Below the pieces are notes generated by a model. That model was not told where the DNA came from. It ran no database searches and saw only the letters and a program-made list of their open reading frames with translations. This document shows, in pieces, positions 47,920 to 57,429 of a stretch of 64,000 nt of DNA. The stretch's first letter is position 1. Each line of letters begins with the position of its first letter. Source of the DNA: Burkholderiales bacterium (GTDB lineage: Bacteria; Pseudomonadota; Gammaproteobacteria; Burkholderiales; Burkholderiaceae_C); NCBI GenBank assembly GCA_016191525.1, contig JACPOK010000033.1, forward strand, positions 248,001 through 312,000, given 5' to 3'. Position numbers and translations under genes: made by a program.

Positions 47920-48918
47920 TCAGTCCTCCGCGGTGAAGCCGGTGGCCTTGGCGATCGCGCCCCAGCGCTCGTTGTCCTGGCGCAGCAGTTTGGCGAAGTC
48001 CTCGGGCGACTGGTGCACCGGCTGCAGGCCGTTCTTGGCCAGGCTGTCGACAAACTCGGGCGACTGCAGCGCCTCGCGCACCAGCGCATTCAGGCGGCGC
48101 ACCGTTTCGGGTGGCGTGCCCTTGGGCAGGAACAGGCTGAGGTATTCCATCAGGGCGATGTCCTTGTAGCCCTGCTCCACCATGGTGGGAACCTCGGGCA
48201 GGAACACCGAGCGCTGAGCCGTTGTCACGGCGAGCGCGCGCAGCTTGCCCGACTTGATGTGCGGCAGCACCTCGCCCAGCACGTTGAAGCTCACTGGAAT
48301 CTGGCCGCCCATCAGGTCCTGCAGCAGCGGCGCCCCGCCGCGGTAGGCCACGCTGTTGAACTCGATGCCGCTGGCTTTCTGCAGCATCATCCCGGCGAAG
48401 TGCAGGGCCGATCCGGCGGCGGGCACGCCATAGTTGGCCAGCTTGGGGTTGGCCTTGGCCCACTTGATGTAGTCGGCCACCGTCTTCACTTCCGCGGGCA
48501 ACCCGGGCCCGGCGGTGAAGCAAAAGGCGTAGCTCACCATGGTGGTCACCGGCACGAAGTCGGCGAACGGGTCGTAGTTGAGCTTCTTGTAGATGAGCGG
48601 GTACAGCACCATGGGCGAACTGGGAATCTGCAGCACGGTCAGGCCGTCGGGCGCGGCGCGCTTGACGAACTCCACGGCGATGCGGCCACCGGCGCCGGGC
48701 TTGGCCTCCACCAGCACGTTCGCGGCGTACTTGCCGCGCAGTTTTTCGACCAGAGGCCGGGCCACGTAGTCGCCCATGCCGCCGGCGGGGAATCCCGAAT
48801 ACAGGAAGGCGTTGCCGGCCAGTTGCGCCCGGGCGGGGCCGGCGGCGCCAAGCAAGCCGAGGGCGGACAGCGCCGAAAGGGCGGCACCGGCCTTGATCAG
48901 GTCGCGTCGTTGGGTCAT
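47920..48918 (-). CDS. Bug/TctC-family periplasmic solute-binding protein
   Basis: The 332-residue receptor has a signal peptide (MTQRRDLIKAGAALSALSALG, twin-arginine-like RRDLIK) and Bug signatures YSGFPAGGMGDYVARPL, VEAKPGAGGRIAV, RAAPDGLTVL and LNYDPFADFVPV. AGGAGA precedes the ATG at 48918. It is the first gene of the ring-cleavage operon and is divergent from the AraC regulator. Its ligand is probably the aromatic or 2-oxoacid substrate. Confidence 0.92.
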   Translation of the reverse strand: MTQRRDLIKAGAALSALSALGLLGAAGPARAQLAGNAFLYSGFPAGGMGDYVARPLVEKLRGKYAANVLVEAKPGAGGRIAVEFVKRAAPDGLTVLQIPSSPMVLYPLIYKKLNYDPFADFVPVTTMVSYAFCFTAGPGLPAEVKTVADYIKWAKANPKLANYGVPAAGSALHFAGMMLQKASGIEFNSVAYRGGAPLLQDLMGGQIPVSFNVLGEVLPHIKSGKLRALAVTTAQRSVFLPEVPTMVEQGYKDIALMEYLSLFLPKGTPPETVRRLNALVREALQSPEFVDSLAKNGLQPVHQSPEDFAKLLRQDNERWGAIAKATGFTAED

Positions 48919-49032
48919 GTGGTCTCCTGGTTTTGTGCGAACCCGCTGATGATGCGGCGATACCCCCCGCCCGCCCATGGACGAAAGAGGGGCGGTCAGG
49001 TGGTTTTCCGGCATCGGCGCGACAATGCCCGG

Positions 49033-49950
49033 ATGAAAACCGCCGCCGCCCCCCTGCTGCTGGTGCCCTTCAAGGAAGTGCGGCACGAACAGCCTGACGA
49101 CTGCCTGCACTACGAACCGGTGGCGGTGCGCGGCAAGCTTCACGACTGGACAATTCCGGCCCACCGCCACGAAGGCCTGCACCAGTTCCAGTTGCTGGAA
49201 AAAGGCGGCGCCACCGCCACCGTTGACGGGGTGGTTTACCTGGTGCGCGCCCCGGCCATCATGATGCTGGCGCCGGGCTCCGTCCACGCTTTCACCTATG
49301 CGGCGAATACGGCGGGCCACCAGGTAACTTTGCCCGCGGCCACGCTCAAGGCCGCCCTGGCCGGGGCGGCGCAGCTGGAGAGCGAACTGGGCCAGTCCTT
49401 CGTGCTGGACGCCCAGGCGCTGGGCGAAGACGCCGCCGCCTGCACAACCATATTCGAGGCGCTGGCGCGCGAATTCCAGGGCTCGGCGGCGGGGCGCGTG
49501 CAAAGCCTGATGGCGCACGCCACGCTGATCGCGGTGTGGTTCCTGCGGCATCGGGGCGCCCAGCCGGCCGACACGCGCCGCGTTGCCATGCGCGACACGC
49601 TGGTGCAGCGCCTGCGCGCACTGGTGGAACGGCATTACCGCGAACACCGGCCGTTGTCGTTCTACGCCAGCGCGCTCGGCGTCACGCCCGACCACCTGAG
49701 CCGTGCCTGCCGCGCCGTCACCGGCCAGGGCGCGCTGGACCTGGTGCACGGCCGGCTGATGCTGGAAGCGCGCCGGCTGTTGTCGTACACGCCCATGAGC
49801 GTGGCCGACATCGCCTGCCAACTGGGCTACGACGATGCCGGTTATTTCAGCAAGTTCTTCGCGCGCTGCGTGGGCGACCCGCCCACGGCGTACCGCGAAT
49901 CCATCCACAGCGGCGTGCGGATGAGGGAAGCGCAGCCGCTGCAGCCCTGA
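49033..49950 (+). CDS. AraC-family transcriptional regulator
   Basis: The 305-residue regulator has an N-terminal cupin-like sensor (WTIPAHRHEGLHQFQLLEKG) like those of aromatic-acid-responsive AraC proteins. The C-terminal double helix-turn-helix reads LSFYASALGVTPDHLSRACRA and MSVADIACQLGYDDAGYFSKFFAR. It is divergent from the ring-cleavage operon across 114 bases, which makes it the probable activator. The ligand is unknown. Confidence 0.92.
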   Translation: MKTAAAPLLLVPFKEVRHEQPDDCLHYEPVAVRGKLHDWTIPAHRHEGLHQFQLLEKGGATATVDGVVYLVRAPAIMMLAPGSVHAFTYAANTAGHQVTLPAATLKAALAGAAQLESELGQSFVLDAQALGEDAAACTTIFEALAREFQGSAAGRVQSLMAHATLIAVWFLRHRGAQPADTRRVAMRDTLVQRLRALVERHYREHRPLSFYASALGVTPDHLSRACRAVTGQGALDLVHGRLMLEARRLLSYTPMSVADIACQLGYDDAGYFSKFFARCVGDPPTAYRESIHSGVRMREAQPLQP

Positions 49951-49962
49951 CGGCCGCCAGGC

Positions 49963-50520
49963 TCAGGCCGCCGTGTGCTGTTTGACCCAGGCCACGTACT
50001 TGTCCACCCAGCCCTGCAGGAACTTGCGGCTGTCGTCGTTGCCTATGTGGCCCTTGTCGTCGAACAAGCCGGGCTTGTTCTGCACAAAGGCTTCCGGCTG
50101 GCCCAGGGTGGGCGCGTCCAAATAGGCCAGTATGTTGCGCAGGTGCTGCTGCGCCAGCGCCGTGCCGGCGGCGCCGCTGGATATGCCGATCACACCCGCG
50201 GGCTTCCCCGCCCACGCGTTCTGCCCATACGGGCGCGAGGCATGGTCGAGGGCATTTTTCAGCACGCCAGGAATGGAGCGGTTGTATTCCGGCGTGACGA
50301 ACAGCAGGCCCTGGGCCGCGGTGATCTCGCCCTTGAGGCGCTTGACCTGCTCCGACGGGCTGCCGTCGTCATCCTGGTTGTACAGCGGCAGATCGTCGAT
50401 GCGCAGGTGCTCGAAGACAAAGTCTTTCGGCGCGAGCGCAGCCAGCGCGAGCGCCAGTTTGCGGTTGAGGGAATCCTTGCGGATGCTGCCGATGACGACG
50501 GCAATGCGGGTGGTGCTCAT
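49963..50520 (-). CDS. NADPH-dependent FMN reductase
   Basis: The 185-residue flavodoxin-like protein has VVIGSIRKDSLNRKLALAL (FMN phosphate loop), FVTPEYNRSIPGVLKNALDH and GKPAGVIGISSGAAG. It belongs to the ChrR/YieF-type quinone or flavin reductases. It follows ssuF by 41 bases and could supply FMNH2 to the sulfonate operon in addition to ssuE, though it may be independent. It converges on the AraC gene. Confidence 0.9.
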   Translation of the reverse strand: MSTTRIAVVIGSIRKDSLNRKLALALAALAPKDFVFEHLRIDDLPLYNQDDDGSPSEQVKRLKGEITAAQGLLFVTPEYNRSIPGVLKNALDHASRPYGQNAWAGKPAGVIGISSGAAGTALAQQHLRNILAYLDAPTLGQPEAFVQNKPGLFDDKGHIGNDDSRKFLQGWVDKYVAWVKQHTAA

Positions 50521-50561
50521 CAGTATCTCCCGTTAAAACATGACCGGAAGATTATGGGCGC

Positions 50562-50777
50562 CTACAGCTTCGCCAGGGAGACTTCGGTGGCTTTCACCAG
50601 CGCGACAACATCGGTGCCCGGCTGCAGCTGCAGGTCGTCTATGGAGCGCGTGGTGATCACCGAGGTGACGATGCCCCACGGGGTTTCAACATCGACTTCC
50701 GAGACGACGTCCCCACGGATGACCTGCTTGACCTTGCCCTTGAACTGGTTGCGGACGTTGATGGCTTGAATGGACAT
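50562..50777 (-). CDS. ssuF: Molbindin (TOBE-domain) protein SsuF
   Basis: The 71-residue protein is a single TOBE/Mop domain: INVRNQFKGKVKQVIRGDVVSEVDVETPWGIVTSVITTRSI. Molbindins bind molybdate or related oxyanions. In pseudomonads a protein like this, SsuF, ends the ssuEADCBF operon and is needed for sulfonate use; its exact role is not established. AGGAG precedes the ATG at 50777. A 44-base repeat separates it from ssuB. Confidence 0.88.
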   Translation of the reverse strand: MSIQAINVRNQFKGKVKQVIRGDVVSEVDVETPWGIVTSVITTRSIDDLQLQPGTDVVALVKATEVSLAKL

Positions 50778-50804
50778 GAAAATACTCCTGGGTTGAAAAT
50801 GGAT

Positions 50805-50848
50805 TGCTATTGTTTTTGTAGCTGCCTGCGCATATTCGGTGCGCTCTG
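50805..50848 (+). repeat. 44-base interspersed repeat, copy B (ssuB-ssuF junction)
   Basis: The copy reads TGCTA, 9 bases, TAGCTGCCTGCGCA, 5 bases, GGTGCGCTCTG. The last two blocks are nearly identical to copy A at 59307. The ssuB stop codon lies four bases beyond its end. Confidence 0.75.
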
Positions 50849-50851
50849 CAG

Positions 50852-51637
50852 CTAGATTGCCCAGCGAAGGCCGTGCGCCGGCGCACCGGGCCACAGGCCG
50901 TCGGCGGCGGGTTCCGGCTGCGGCTTTTGCAGCACCCGGTCGAGGATGCGTTTCTCGATGGCGGCGAACGCGGCGTCGCCCTGCGAGCGCGGCCGCGCCA
51001 GCGCGATGCGCTCGTCCAGCGCGATGCGGCCGTCCTCAATCAGGATCACCCGGTCGGCCAGCGCCACCGCCTCCTGCACATCGTGCGTGACCAGCAGCGC
51101 CGTGAAGCCGCTGCTGCGCCACAGGCCTTCGATCAGGCGGTGCATCTCGATGCGGGTCAACGCGTCCAGCGCGCCCAGCGGCTCATCCAGCAGCAGCAAG
51201 CGCGGGTTGTGCACCAGCGCACGCGCCAGCGAAACGCGCTGCCGCTGGCCGCCCGACAGCTTGGCGGGCCAATCGGTGGCGCGGTCGCCCAGGCCCACCT
51301 GCGCGAGCACTTCCGTGGCGCGCTCGCGCAGCGCGGATGGCAAGCCCAGCGTCACGTTGTCCCAGACCCGGCGCCAGGGTAGCAGGCGCGAGTCCTGGAA
51401 CATGATGCGTGTGTCTTCGCTGAGACCGGATACGTCATGCCCATCGATGCGCAGCGTGCCGGCACTGGCGGTTTCCAGCCCCGCGATCAGGCGCAGCAGT
51501 GTGCTCTTGCCGCAGCCGCTGCGGCCCACGATGGCGACGAATTCACCCGGCTCGATGACCAGCTCGGTACCCCTGAGCACTTCGCGCGCGCCGAAGCGCT
51601 TGGACAGGCCGTTGATTTGCAGGCGCAGGCCACTCAT
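50852..51637 (-). CDS. ssuB: Aliphatic sulfonate ABC transporter ATPase
   Basis: The 261-residue ATPase has Walker [12 protein letters not shown], the Q-loop FQDSRLLPW typical of the SsuB/TauB group, signature [15 protein letters not shown], and Walker [20 protein letters not shown]. It powers sulfonate uptake with SsuC and SsuA. Its start overlaps the ssuC stop (51634-51637). The C-terminus runs to the edge of a 44-base repeat. Confidence 0.94.
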   Translation of the reverse strand: MSGLRLQINGLSKRFGAREVLRGTELVIEPGEFVAIVGRSGCGKSTLLRLIAGLETASAGTLRIDGHDVSGLSEDTRIMFQDSRLLPWRRVWDNVTLGLPSALRERATEVLAQVGLGDRATDWPAKLSGGQRQRVSLARALVHNPRLLLLDEPLGALDALTRIEMHRLIEGLWRSSGFTALLVTHDVQEAVALADRVILIEDGRIALDERIALARPRSQGDAAFAAIEKRILDRVLQKPQPEPAADGLWPGAPAHGLRWAI

Positions 51638-52512
51638 GCCGCTGCTCCCTGGTAACCCGGATGCCAGCGCAGCCAGTAACGCTCCAATGCGCGTGCGAAC
51701 ACATCCGCCAGCTTGCCCAACAGCGCGTACAGGAGGATGCCGACCAGCACGATGTCGGTCTGCAGGAATTCGCGTGCATTCATGGTCAGGTAACCGATGC
51801 CCGCCTGCGCCGAGATGGTTTCGGCGACGATCAGGATCACCCACATCAGGCCCAGCGAAAAGCGCAGGCCAACCAGGATGGACGAGAGCGCGCCGGGCAG
51901 GATGATCTGGCGGTACAGCTGCCAGCGTGACAGGCCGTAGGTGCGGCCCATCTCGACCAGGCCCGGATCGACGTTGCGGATACCGTGGAAAGTGTTCAGG
52001 TAGATCGGGAAGAACACCGAAACCGCGATCAGGAACAGCTTGGCCATCTCGTCGATGCCAAACCACAGGATCACCAGCGGAATCAGCGCCAGCGCGGGGA
52101 TGTTGCGAACCATCTGGATGCTGGAATCCAGCAGCGTTTCGAAGAACCTGAAGGAGCCCGTGAGCAGGCCTGCCGCCAGGCCCAGGCCGCCGCCCACCGC
52201 CAGGCCCGCGAGCGCCCTGCCCGCGCTGATCTTCACGTGGGTCCAGAGCTCGCCGGAGACCGCCAGGGTCCACGCTGCCTTGATCACTTCGACCGGCGCG
52301 GGAAGGATGCGGGTGGACAGCCAGCCCAGCGACGAAGCCACCTGCCAGAAGGCGATCAGGCCGACGGGGACGACCCAGGGCAGGAGGCGCTGGGCTATTG
52401 CACGCACGAGTGGATTGCGGGTCAAGCCCGCAATGACGGAGCGCTTGGGGCTGTCATTGCGGACCTGATCCGCAATCCATGCCTCGTTCACCAATTCGTT
52501 GGCCGGCGTCAT
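51634..52512 (-). CDS. ssuC: Aliphatic sulfonate ABC transporter permease, with repeat-encoded N-terminus
   Basis: The inner-membrane permease has about six helices and the EAA loop [23 protein letters not shown]. From the ATG at 52512, which overlaps the ssuD stop as ATGA, it is 292 residues. Residues 12-34 (for example IADQVRND and VIAGLTRNP) are the translation of a palindromic interspersed repeat. The family-like sequence starts near residue 36. A GTG at 52407 would give a 257-residue protein of normal form. The start is therefore uncertain. Confidence 0.9.
   Translation of the reverse strand: MTPANELVNEAWIADQVRNDSPKRSVIAGLTRNPLVRAIAQRLLPWVVPVGLIAFWQVASSLGWLSTRILPAPVEVIKAAWTLAVSGELWTHVKISAGRALAGLAVGGGLGLAAGLLTGSFRFFETLLDSSIQMVRNIPALALIPLVILWFGIDEMAKLFLIAVSVFFPIYLNTFHGIRNVDPGLVEMGRTYGLSRWQLYRQIILPGALSSILVGLRFSLGLMWVILIVAETISAQAGIGYLTMNAREFLQTDIVLVGILLYALLGKLADVFARALERYWLRWHPGYQGAAA
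52411..52479. repeat. Double-palindrome interspersed repeat within the 5' end of ssuC
   Basis: Two 27-base arms, 52411-52437 and 52453-52479, are imperfect inverted copies of each other. Each arm is itself a hairpin (ATTGCGGG against CCCGCAAT in the first). The 15-base centre is unrelated. It has the look of a REP-type palindromic element. It keeps the ssuC frame open. Confidence 0.8.
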
Positions 52513-53672
52513 GACTGCGACACCCTCGGCACATAGCTGTTGGCCACGACCTCGCCAAACGGCCCGCCGGGAATGCGGCCGGGCAATTTCTCCTGCAGCT
52601 TGCGCGGCAGCAGCGGAAACACCAGCTCGGCGAAGCGGTAAGCCTCCTCCAGGTGCGGGTAGCCCGACAGCACAAACGTGTCCAGGCCCAGGTCGGCGTA
52701 TTCCTCGATCCGCGCGGCCACGGTCTTTGCGTCGCCCACCAGCGCCGTACCCGCGCCGCCGCGCACGAGGCCCACTCCAGCCCACAGGTTGGGGCTGATT
52801 TCCAGGTCGGCGCGGGTGCGTTTTTTTCCGCTGCCGTGCAGGGCGGCCATGCGCCTCTGGCCTTCGGAGTCCATGCGCGCGAACGCCGACTGGGCGCGGA
52901 CCACGGTGTCATCGTCGAGACGGCTGATCAGCTCTTCGGCGGCTTTCCAGGCCTGGTCATCCGTCTCGCGCACGATCACATGCAGGCGGATGCCGAAGCG
53001 CACCGTGCGCCCGTGTTTCGCTGCCCGCACCCGCACGTCGGCGACCTTCTTCGCCACCTCGGCGGGCGGTTCGCCCCAGGTGAGGTAAGCCTCCACCTGT
53101 TCGGCAGCCAGTTCGTGTGCCGCGGCCGAGGAACCACCGAAATACACCGGCGGGTGCGGCACCTGTACCGGCGGATACAGCAGCTTGGCGCCCTTCACGC
53201 TCAGGTGCTTGCCCTCGTAGTCGAAGCTCTGGCCCGCGTGGCTGCGGGCCAGCACCTCGCGCCAGATGCGGATGAATTCAGCCGACTGCTCATAGCGCTG
53301 GCCATGGTCCAGGAACACGCCGTCGCCTTCCAGCTCGGCCTGGTCGCCGCCCGTGACCAGGTTGATCAGCAGGCGGCCACCCGAAAGGCGATCGAAAGTT
53401 GCGGCCATGCGCGCGGCCAGGCTGGGCTGGTGCAGGCCCGGGCGCACGGCCACCAGGAACTTCAGGTTCCTCGTCACAGGCAGCAGGCTGGAGGCGATGA
53501 CCCAGGGGTCTTCGCACGAGCGGCCGGTGGGGATCAGCACGCCTTCATAGCCCAGGCTGTCTGTCGCCTGGGCCACCTGCTTGAGGTAGTCGTGGTTGAC
53601 CTCGCGCGCGCCTTCGGCCGTGCCGAGGTAGCGGCTGTCGCCATGGGTGGGAATGAACCAGAACACTTGCAT
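52509..53672 (-). CDS. ssuD: FMNH2-dependent alkanesulfonate monooxygenase
   Basis: The 387-residue bacterial-luciferase-type enzyme cleaves alkanesulfonates to aldehyde and sulfite using FMNH2 and oxygen. Visible segments are [18 protein letters not shown] at the start, [59 protein letters not shown] and [22 protein letters not shown] near the end. Length fits SsuD. It lies 11 bases after ssuA and overlaps ssuC by four bases. Confidence 0.96.
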   Translation of the reverse strand: MQVFWFIPTHGDSRYLGTAEGAREVNHDYLKQVAQATDSLGYEGVLIPTGRSCEDPWVIASSLLPVTRNLKFLVAVRPGLHQPSLAARMAATFDRLSGGRLLINLVTGGDQAELEGDGVFLDHGQRYEQSAEFIRIWREVLARSHAGQSFDYEGKHLSVKGAKLLYPPVQVPHPPVYFGGSSAAAHELAAEQVEAYLTWGEPPAEVAKKVADVRVRAAKHGRTVRFGIRLHVIVRETDDQAWKAAEELISRLDDDTVVRAQSAFARMDSEGQRRMAALHGSGKKRTRADLEISPNLWAGVGLVRGGAGTALVGDAKTVAARIEEYADLGLDTFVLSGYPHLEEAYRFAELVFPLLPRKLQEKLPGRIPGGPFGEVVANSYVPRVSQS

Positions 53673-53683
53673 GTGAATTTCCT

Positions 53684-54640
53684 TTACTTCGCGGTTTCGG
53701 GCCGCCAGACGATGTCGGCCACGCGGATGGGTTTGGGGATCAGGCCCAGCTTGTGGAAGCCGTCGGCCACGCGCTGCTGGTCGGCCACTGTCTGGGCGCT
53801 CAGCAGCCCCACCGGCGAGCGCGGGCGGCGCTGCACGAACAGGTTCACCACCCCCGCATCCACACCGCTGAAATCGGCGATCAGCTTGATGGCCTCGGGC
53901 CGGTGCTCCTGCGCGAAGCGGTCGGCGCGGGTGAGTTCATCGAACAGCACGGCGACAGCCTGCGCGTGCCGGGTCGCAAATGGCCGCGAGGCCAGGTAGA
54001 ACGAGTTGTTGCTGGACAGGTCGCGCCCGGTCGCCAGCACGCGCGGCTTCAGGGCCAGCTCGATCGCCGCGTAGTACGGGTCCCAGATGGCCCAGGCATC
54101 GACGCTCTTGCGCTCGAAGGCGGCACGCGCATCGGCCGGCGCCAGGTACACCGGGTTGATGTCGCTCCACTGGAGCCCGGCCTTTTCAACTGCACGCACC
54201 AACAGGTAGTGGGCGCTCGAACCCTTTTGCAGGGCAATCTTGCGGCCCTTCAGGTCGGCCAGTTTTTTTACCGGCGAATCGGGCAGCACCACGATGGCGG
54301 AGCTGTCGGGCTTGGGAGGCTCGGCACCCACGTAGAGCAGGTCCTTGCCCGCGGCCTGCGCGAACACGGGCGGCGAATCGCCTGTCAGGCCGAACTCCAG
54401 GCTGCCGACCGACAGGGCCTCCAGCAACTGCGGGCCCGCGGGAAATTCGATCCAGCTGATCTTCGCGTTGGGGAAGCGCTTTTCCAGCGCGCCTTGCTGC
54501 TTGATGATGACCAGGTTCACGGCGGCCTTCTGGTAGCCGATGCGCAATTCCTTGAGCGCGGGGTCGGTCTGGGCGCGCACGCCCAGGTTCCACAGCGCGG
54601 CGGTGGTGCCCAGGATCTGGAGGATGCGGCGGCGGTTCAT
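53684..54640 (-). CDS. ssuA: Sulfonate-binding periplasmic protein, copy 1
   Basis: The 318-residue receptor has a signal-like N-terminus ([24 protein letters not shown]) and SsuA features [43 protein letters not shown] and [17 protein letters not shown]. It delivers sulfonates to SsuBC. It overlaps the second copy upstream as ATGA (54637-54640). The two copies are clearly paralogous and of equal length, so one probably has a different sulfonate preference. Confidence 0.93.
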   Translation of the reverse strand: MNRRRILQILGTTAALWNLGVRAQTDPALKELRIGYQKAAVNLVIIKQQGALEKRFPNAKISWIEFPAGPQLLEALSVGSLEFGLTGDSPPVFAQAAGKDLLYVGAEPPKPDSSAIVVLPDSPVKKLADLKGRKIALQKGSSAHYLLVRAVEKAGLQWSDINPVYLAPADARAAFERKSVDAWAIWDPYYAAIELALKPRVLATGRDLSSNNSFYLASRPFATRHAQAVAVLFDELTRADRFAQEHRPEAIKLIADFSGVDAGVVNLFVQRRPRSPVGLLSAQTVADQQRVADGFHKLGLIPKPIRVADIVWRPETAK

Positions 54641-55593
54641 TGCCCGGCCTTCCACGAAGCTTCCTTCACCGGGATGGCCTTGGGTATCAGCTTGAGCGCG
54701 GTGAAGGTATCGGCGATCTGCTGCTGCTGTGCGATGACGGCGTCGGTCAGCGGCTGCACATTGAACTCATAGCGGCGCAGGCTGGCTTCGGTGACCTCCA
54801 CAGGCAGGCCCTGCAGCGGCGCGATGATCTCCGCCGCCTGGCGCAGGTTGGCCTTGACCCATTTGCCTTTTTCCACCGAATCCTCGAAGACCGCGCGGAT
54901 CACCTGCGGGTTCTTCTCGACGAAGCCGCGCTCGCCCAGGTAGAACTGGTAGTTGTTGGCCACGCCGCCGGTGCCGTCGGCCAGGATGCGCGCGCCAACC
55001 TGTTTTTCAGCGGCGGCGGTGTAGGGGTCCCAGATCACCCACGCATCGACGTTTTTGCTCTCGAACGCGGCACGGGCATCGGCCGGCGGCAGGTAGACGG
55101 GCGTGACGTCAGCCAATTTGAGTCCATTCTTCTCAAGCAGGCGCACCAGCAGGTAGTGCACGTTGCTGCCCTTGTTGAGGGCAATCTTTTTCCCCTTGAG
55201 CTCGGCCACGGACTTGATGGGCGAGTCCTTGCGCACCACGATGGCCTCCGCCAGCGGTGCCGCCGGGTCGTGCCCGATGTAGTAGAACTTCGCGCCGGCG
55301 GCCTGCGCGAAGATTGGCGGGGCTTCGCCGACAAAGCCGAAGTCCACGGCGCCGACGTTCAGGCCTTCCAGCAGCTGCGGGCCGGCGGGGAACTCCACCC
55401 ACTTCACGCCAAAGCCCAGCGGCGCGACTTTCTTTTCGATGCTGCCCTGGGCTTTCTGCAGCACCAGCAGGCTGGCACCCTTCTGGAAGCCGATGCGCAG
55501 CTCCCCCTTGGTCTGGGCGCGGGCGGCGGGAACGATCAGCAGGGCGGCGGCAAGCAGCGGTGCCAGCCATCGCAGGGAACGGAATGCGGTCAT
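54637..55593 (-). CDS. ssuA: Sulfonate-binding periplasmic protein, copy 2
   Basis: The 318-residue paralogue has signal peptide [72 protein letters not shown] and VDAWVIWDPYTAAAE align with copy 1. It is separated from ssuE by 101 bases holding an 8-base-stem hairpin, so relative expression of ssuE and the rest may differ. The ATG at 55593 fits the signal peptide. Confidence 0.93.
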   Translation of the reverse strand: MTAFRSLRWLAPLLAAALLIVPAARAQTKGELRIGFQKGASLLVLQKAQGSIEKKVAPLGFGVKWVEFPAGPQLLEGLNVGAVDFGFVGEAPPIFAQAAGAKFYYIGHDPAAPLAEAIVVRKDSPIKSVAELKGKKIALNKGSNVHYLLVRLLEKNGLKLADVTPVYLPPADARAAFESKNVDAWVIWDPYTAAAEKQVGARILADGTGGVANNYQFYLGERGFVEKNPQVIRAVFEDSVEKGKWVKANLRQAAEIIAPLQGLPVEVTEASLRRYEFNVQPLTDAVIAQQQQIADTFTALKLIPKAIPVKEASWKAGQ

Positions 55594-55615
55594 GGTGTCT
55601 GTCCTTGTTCGGGCC

Positions 55616-55647
55616 GTGCAGGCAAAGCCTCTCCAGGCCGCCTGCAC
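55616..55647. other. Hairpin between ssuE and ssuA
   Basis: GTGCAGGC (55616-55623) and GCCTGCAC (55640-55647) form a perfect 8-base stem with a 16-base loop. On the transcribed strand a run of T precedes rather than follows it, so it is not a standard terminator. An attenuation or mRNA-processing site is possible. Confidence 0.4.
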
Positions 55648-55694
55648 GGGCGGTTAAAAAAATCGGTGAAAGAACGCGGGTGGCGCCGGTGGCG

Positions 55695-56279
55695 TCAGAC
55701 GCTACATCGCACCCGCGAGAACGCGATCGGCTCGAAGCCGGTGGTGGCCGGCAGCCGCAGGCCTTCGGCAAACAGCGTGGCGACTGCTTCGTCAAGCCGC
55801 GCCGCGATATCGGCCCCGATATGGTGGGCGCCTTCCGGCGTCAGCGTGACTTGCGAATCGGTGGCATAGACCCCCGGCAGGATGTGGCGCGCGGCCAGCG
55901 ACTGCAGCACCGGCCGCAGCGCATAGTCCAGCGCCAGCATGTGGTTGGGGCTGCCGCCCGTGGCCAGCGGCAGCACCGTCTTGTTTTTCAGCGCGGTCTG
56001 CGGCAGCAGGTCCAGGAACACCTTGAGCACGCCGCTGTACGCCGCCTTGTAGACCGGCGTGGCCACCACGATGGCGCGGGCCCGCGCCACCTGGTCCACC
56101 GCGGCGGCGATGGTGCGGTGCGCCGTGTCGCCCAGCAGCAGCGCCTGGGGCGACAGATCGCGGATGTGCAGCCGCTCAATGGTGGCGCCGCGCAGGCGCA
56201 GCCGCTGGCTCACGGAATCGAGCAGCGCGGCGGATCGGGAGCGCTCGGACGGGCTCCCGGCGATAAGCAGGACGGACAT
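55695..56279 (-). CDS. ssuE: NADPH-dependent FMN reductase SsuE
   Basis: The 194-residue flavin reductase supplies FMNH2 to SsuD. It shows LLIAGSPSERSRSAALLD (phosphate loop), VVATPVYKAAYSGVLKVFLDLLP, typical of SsuE, and LPLATGGSPNHMLALDYALRPVL. It is the first ssu gene, 10 bases downstream of the sulfate-binding protein gene on the same strand. Confidence 0.94.
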   Translation of the reverse strand: MSVLLIAGSPSERSRSAALLDSVSQRLRLRGATIERLHIRDLSPQALLLGDTAHRTIAAAVDQVARARAIVVATPVYKAAYSGVLKVFLDLLPQTALKNKTVLPLATGGSPNHMLALDYALRPVLQSLAARHILPGVYATDSQVTLTPEGAHHIGADIAARLDEAVATLFAEGLRLPATTGFEPIAFSRVRCSV

Positions 56280-56289
56280 GCGGGCCTGC

Positions 56290-57312
56290 TTACTTCTTGG
56301 TGTAGATCTGGTCGAAGCTGGCCCCGTCCGCAAAGTGCTCCTTGTCAGCCCTGCCCCAGCCGCCGAAAGCCTGGTCGATGGTGAACAGGTTGAGCTTGGG
56401 GAACTGCTTCGCGTACTTGGCCTGCGCCTTGGCCGAAACGGCCGGGCGGTAGAAGTTGCGCCCGGCAATGTCCTGGCCTTCTTCGCTGTAGAGGTATTTC
56501 AGGTACTCCTCGGCGACGGCACGAGTCTTCTTTTTATCGACGTTCTTGTCGACCACGGCAACCGCCGGCTCCGCCAGGATGCTGATGGAAGGAACCACCA
56601 CGTCGAACTTGCTGCCGAATTCCTTTTCGAGAAGAAAGGCCTCGTTCTCCCAGGCGATCAGCACATCGCCCTGCGCGCGCTGAGCGAAAGTGATGGTGGA
56701 TCCGCGTGCGCCGGTGTCCAGGATCGGCACGTTGCCGTACAGCTTTGCCACGAACTCCTTGGCCTTGGCATCGCTGCCGTACTTGCGCTTGGCGAACTCC
56801 CATGCGGCCAGGTAGTTCCAGCGGGCGCCGCCCGAGGTCTTGGGATTGGGCGTGATCACGCTGATGCCGGGCTTGACCAGGTCATCCCAGTCCTTGATGC
56901 CCTTGGGGTTGCCCTGGCGCACCGCCAGCACGATGGTCGAGGTGTAGGGCGAGGCGTTATGCGGCAGCTTCTTTTGCCAGTCGGGCGCGAGCCAGCCGCC
57001 GTTTTTCACCAGCGCGTCGGTGTCGCCGGCCAGGGCCAGCGTGGCGACGTCGGCGTCCAGCCCGTCGATGATGGAGCGGGCCTGCTTGCCCGAGCCGCCG
57101 TGCGATTGCTTGATGCTCACGTCCTGGCCGGTCTTGGCCTTCCAGTACCGGGTGAAGGCCTGGTTGAAGTCCACATACAGCTCGCGCGTCGGGTCATACG
57201 ACACGTTCAGCAGCGTCACCTGCTGGGCGAACGACGGCAGGGCCGTGAGGGTCAAGCTGCCGGCGAGGGCCGCTGCCAGGGGAATCTTGATAAAGTCGCG
57301 GCGAAGGCTCAT
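56290..57312 (-). CDS. sbp: Sulfate-binding periplasmic protein
   Basis: The 340-residue receptor has a signal peptide ([20 protein letters not shown]) and the Sbp/CysP motifs [53 protein letters not shown] and [13 protein letters not shown]. It should serve CysTWA, whose genes lie about 20 kb away without their own receptor. It heads the ssu operon, tying sulfate and sulfonate uptake to one promoter region shared divergently with yggX. Confidence 0.95.
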   Translation of the reverse strand: MSLRRDFIKIPLAAALAGSLTLTALPSFAQQVTLLNVSYDPTRELYVDFNQAFTRYWKAKTGQDVSIKQSHGGSGKQARSIIDGLDADVATLALAGDTDALVKNGGWLAPDWQKKLPHNASPYTSTIVLAVRQGNPKGIKDWDDLVKPGISVITPNPKTSGGARWNYLAAWEFAKRKYGSDAKAKEFVAKLYGNVPILDTGARGSTITFAQRAQGDVLIAWENEAFLLEKEFGSKFDVVVPSISILAEPAVAVVDKNVDKKKTRAVAEEYLKYLYSEEGQDIAGRNFYRPAVSAKAQAKYAKQFPKLNLFTIDQAFGGWGRADKEHFADGASFDQIYTKK

Positions 57313-57381
57313 TGAAGGGCTCCCAAAAGGTTTTGAAGAATCGATGGGAGGATTCTGGAAGCCGCTCATCCAAACTGGAAC

Positions 57382-57393
57382 CAATAAGATTTC
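57382..57393. promoter_or_regulatory. Weak match to the shared sulfur-operon motif, sbp promoter region
   Basis: CAATAAGATTTC lies 70 bases upstream of sbp. It shares AATAAG with the site at 60184 but lacks the palindrome. This is the weakest of three proposed copies. Confidence 0.2.
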
Positions 57394-57429
57394 AGTTGTT
57401 AATACCCAAAACATCCTAAGAGGCCCGTC

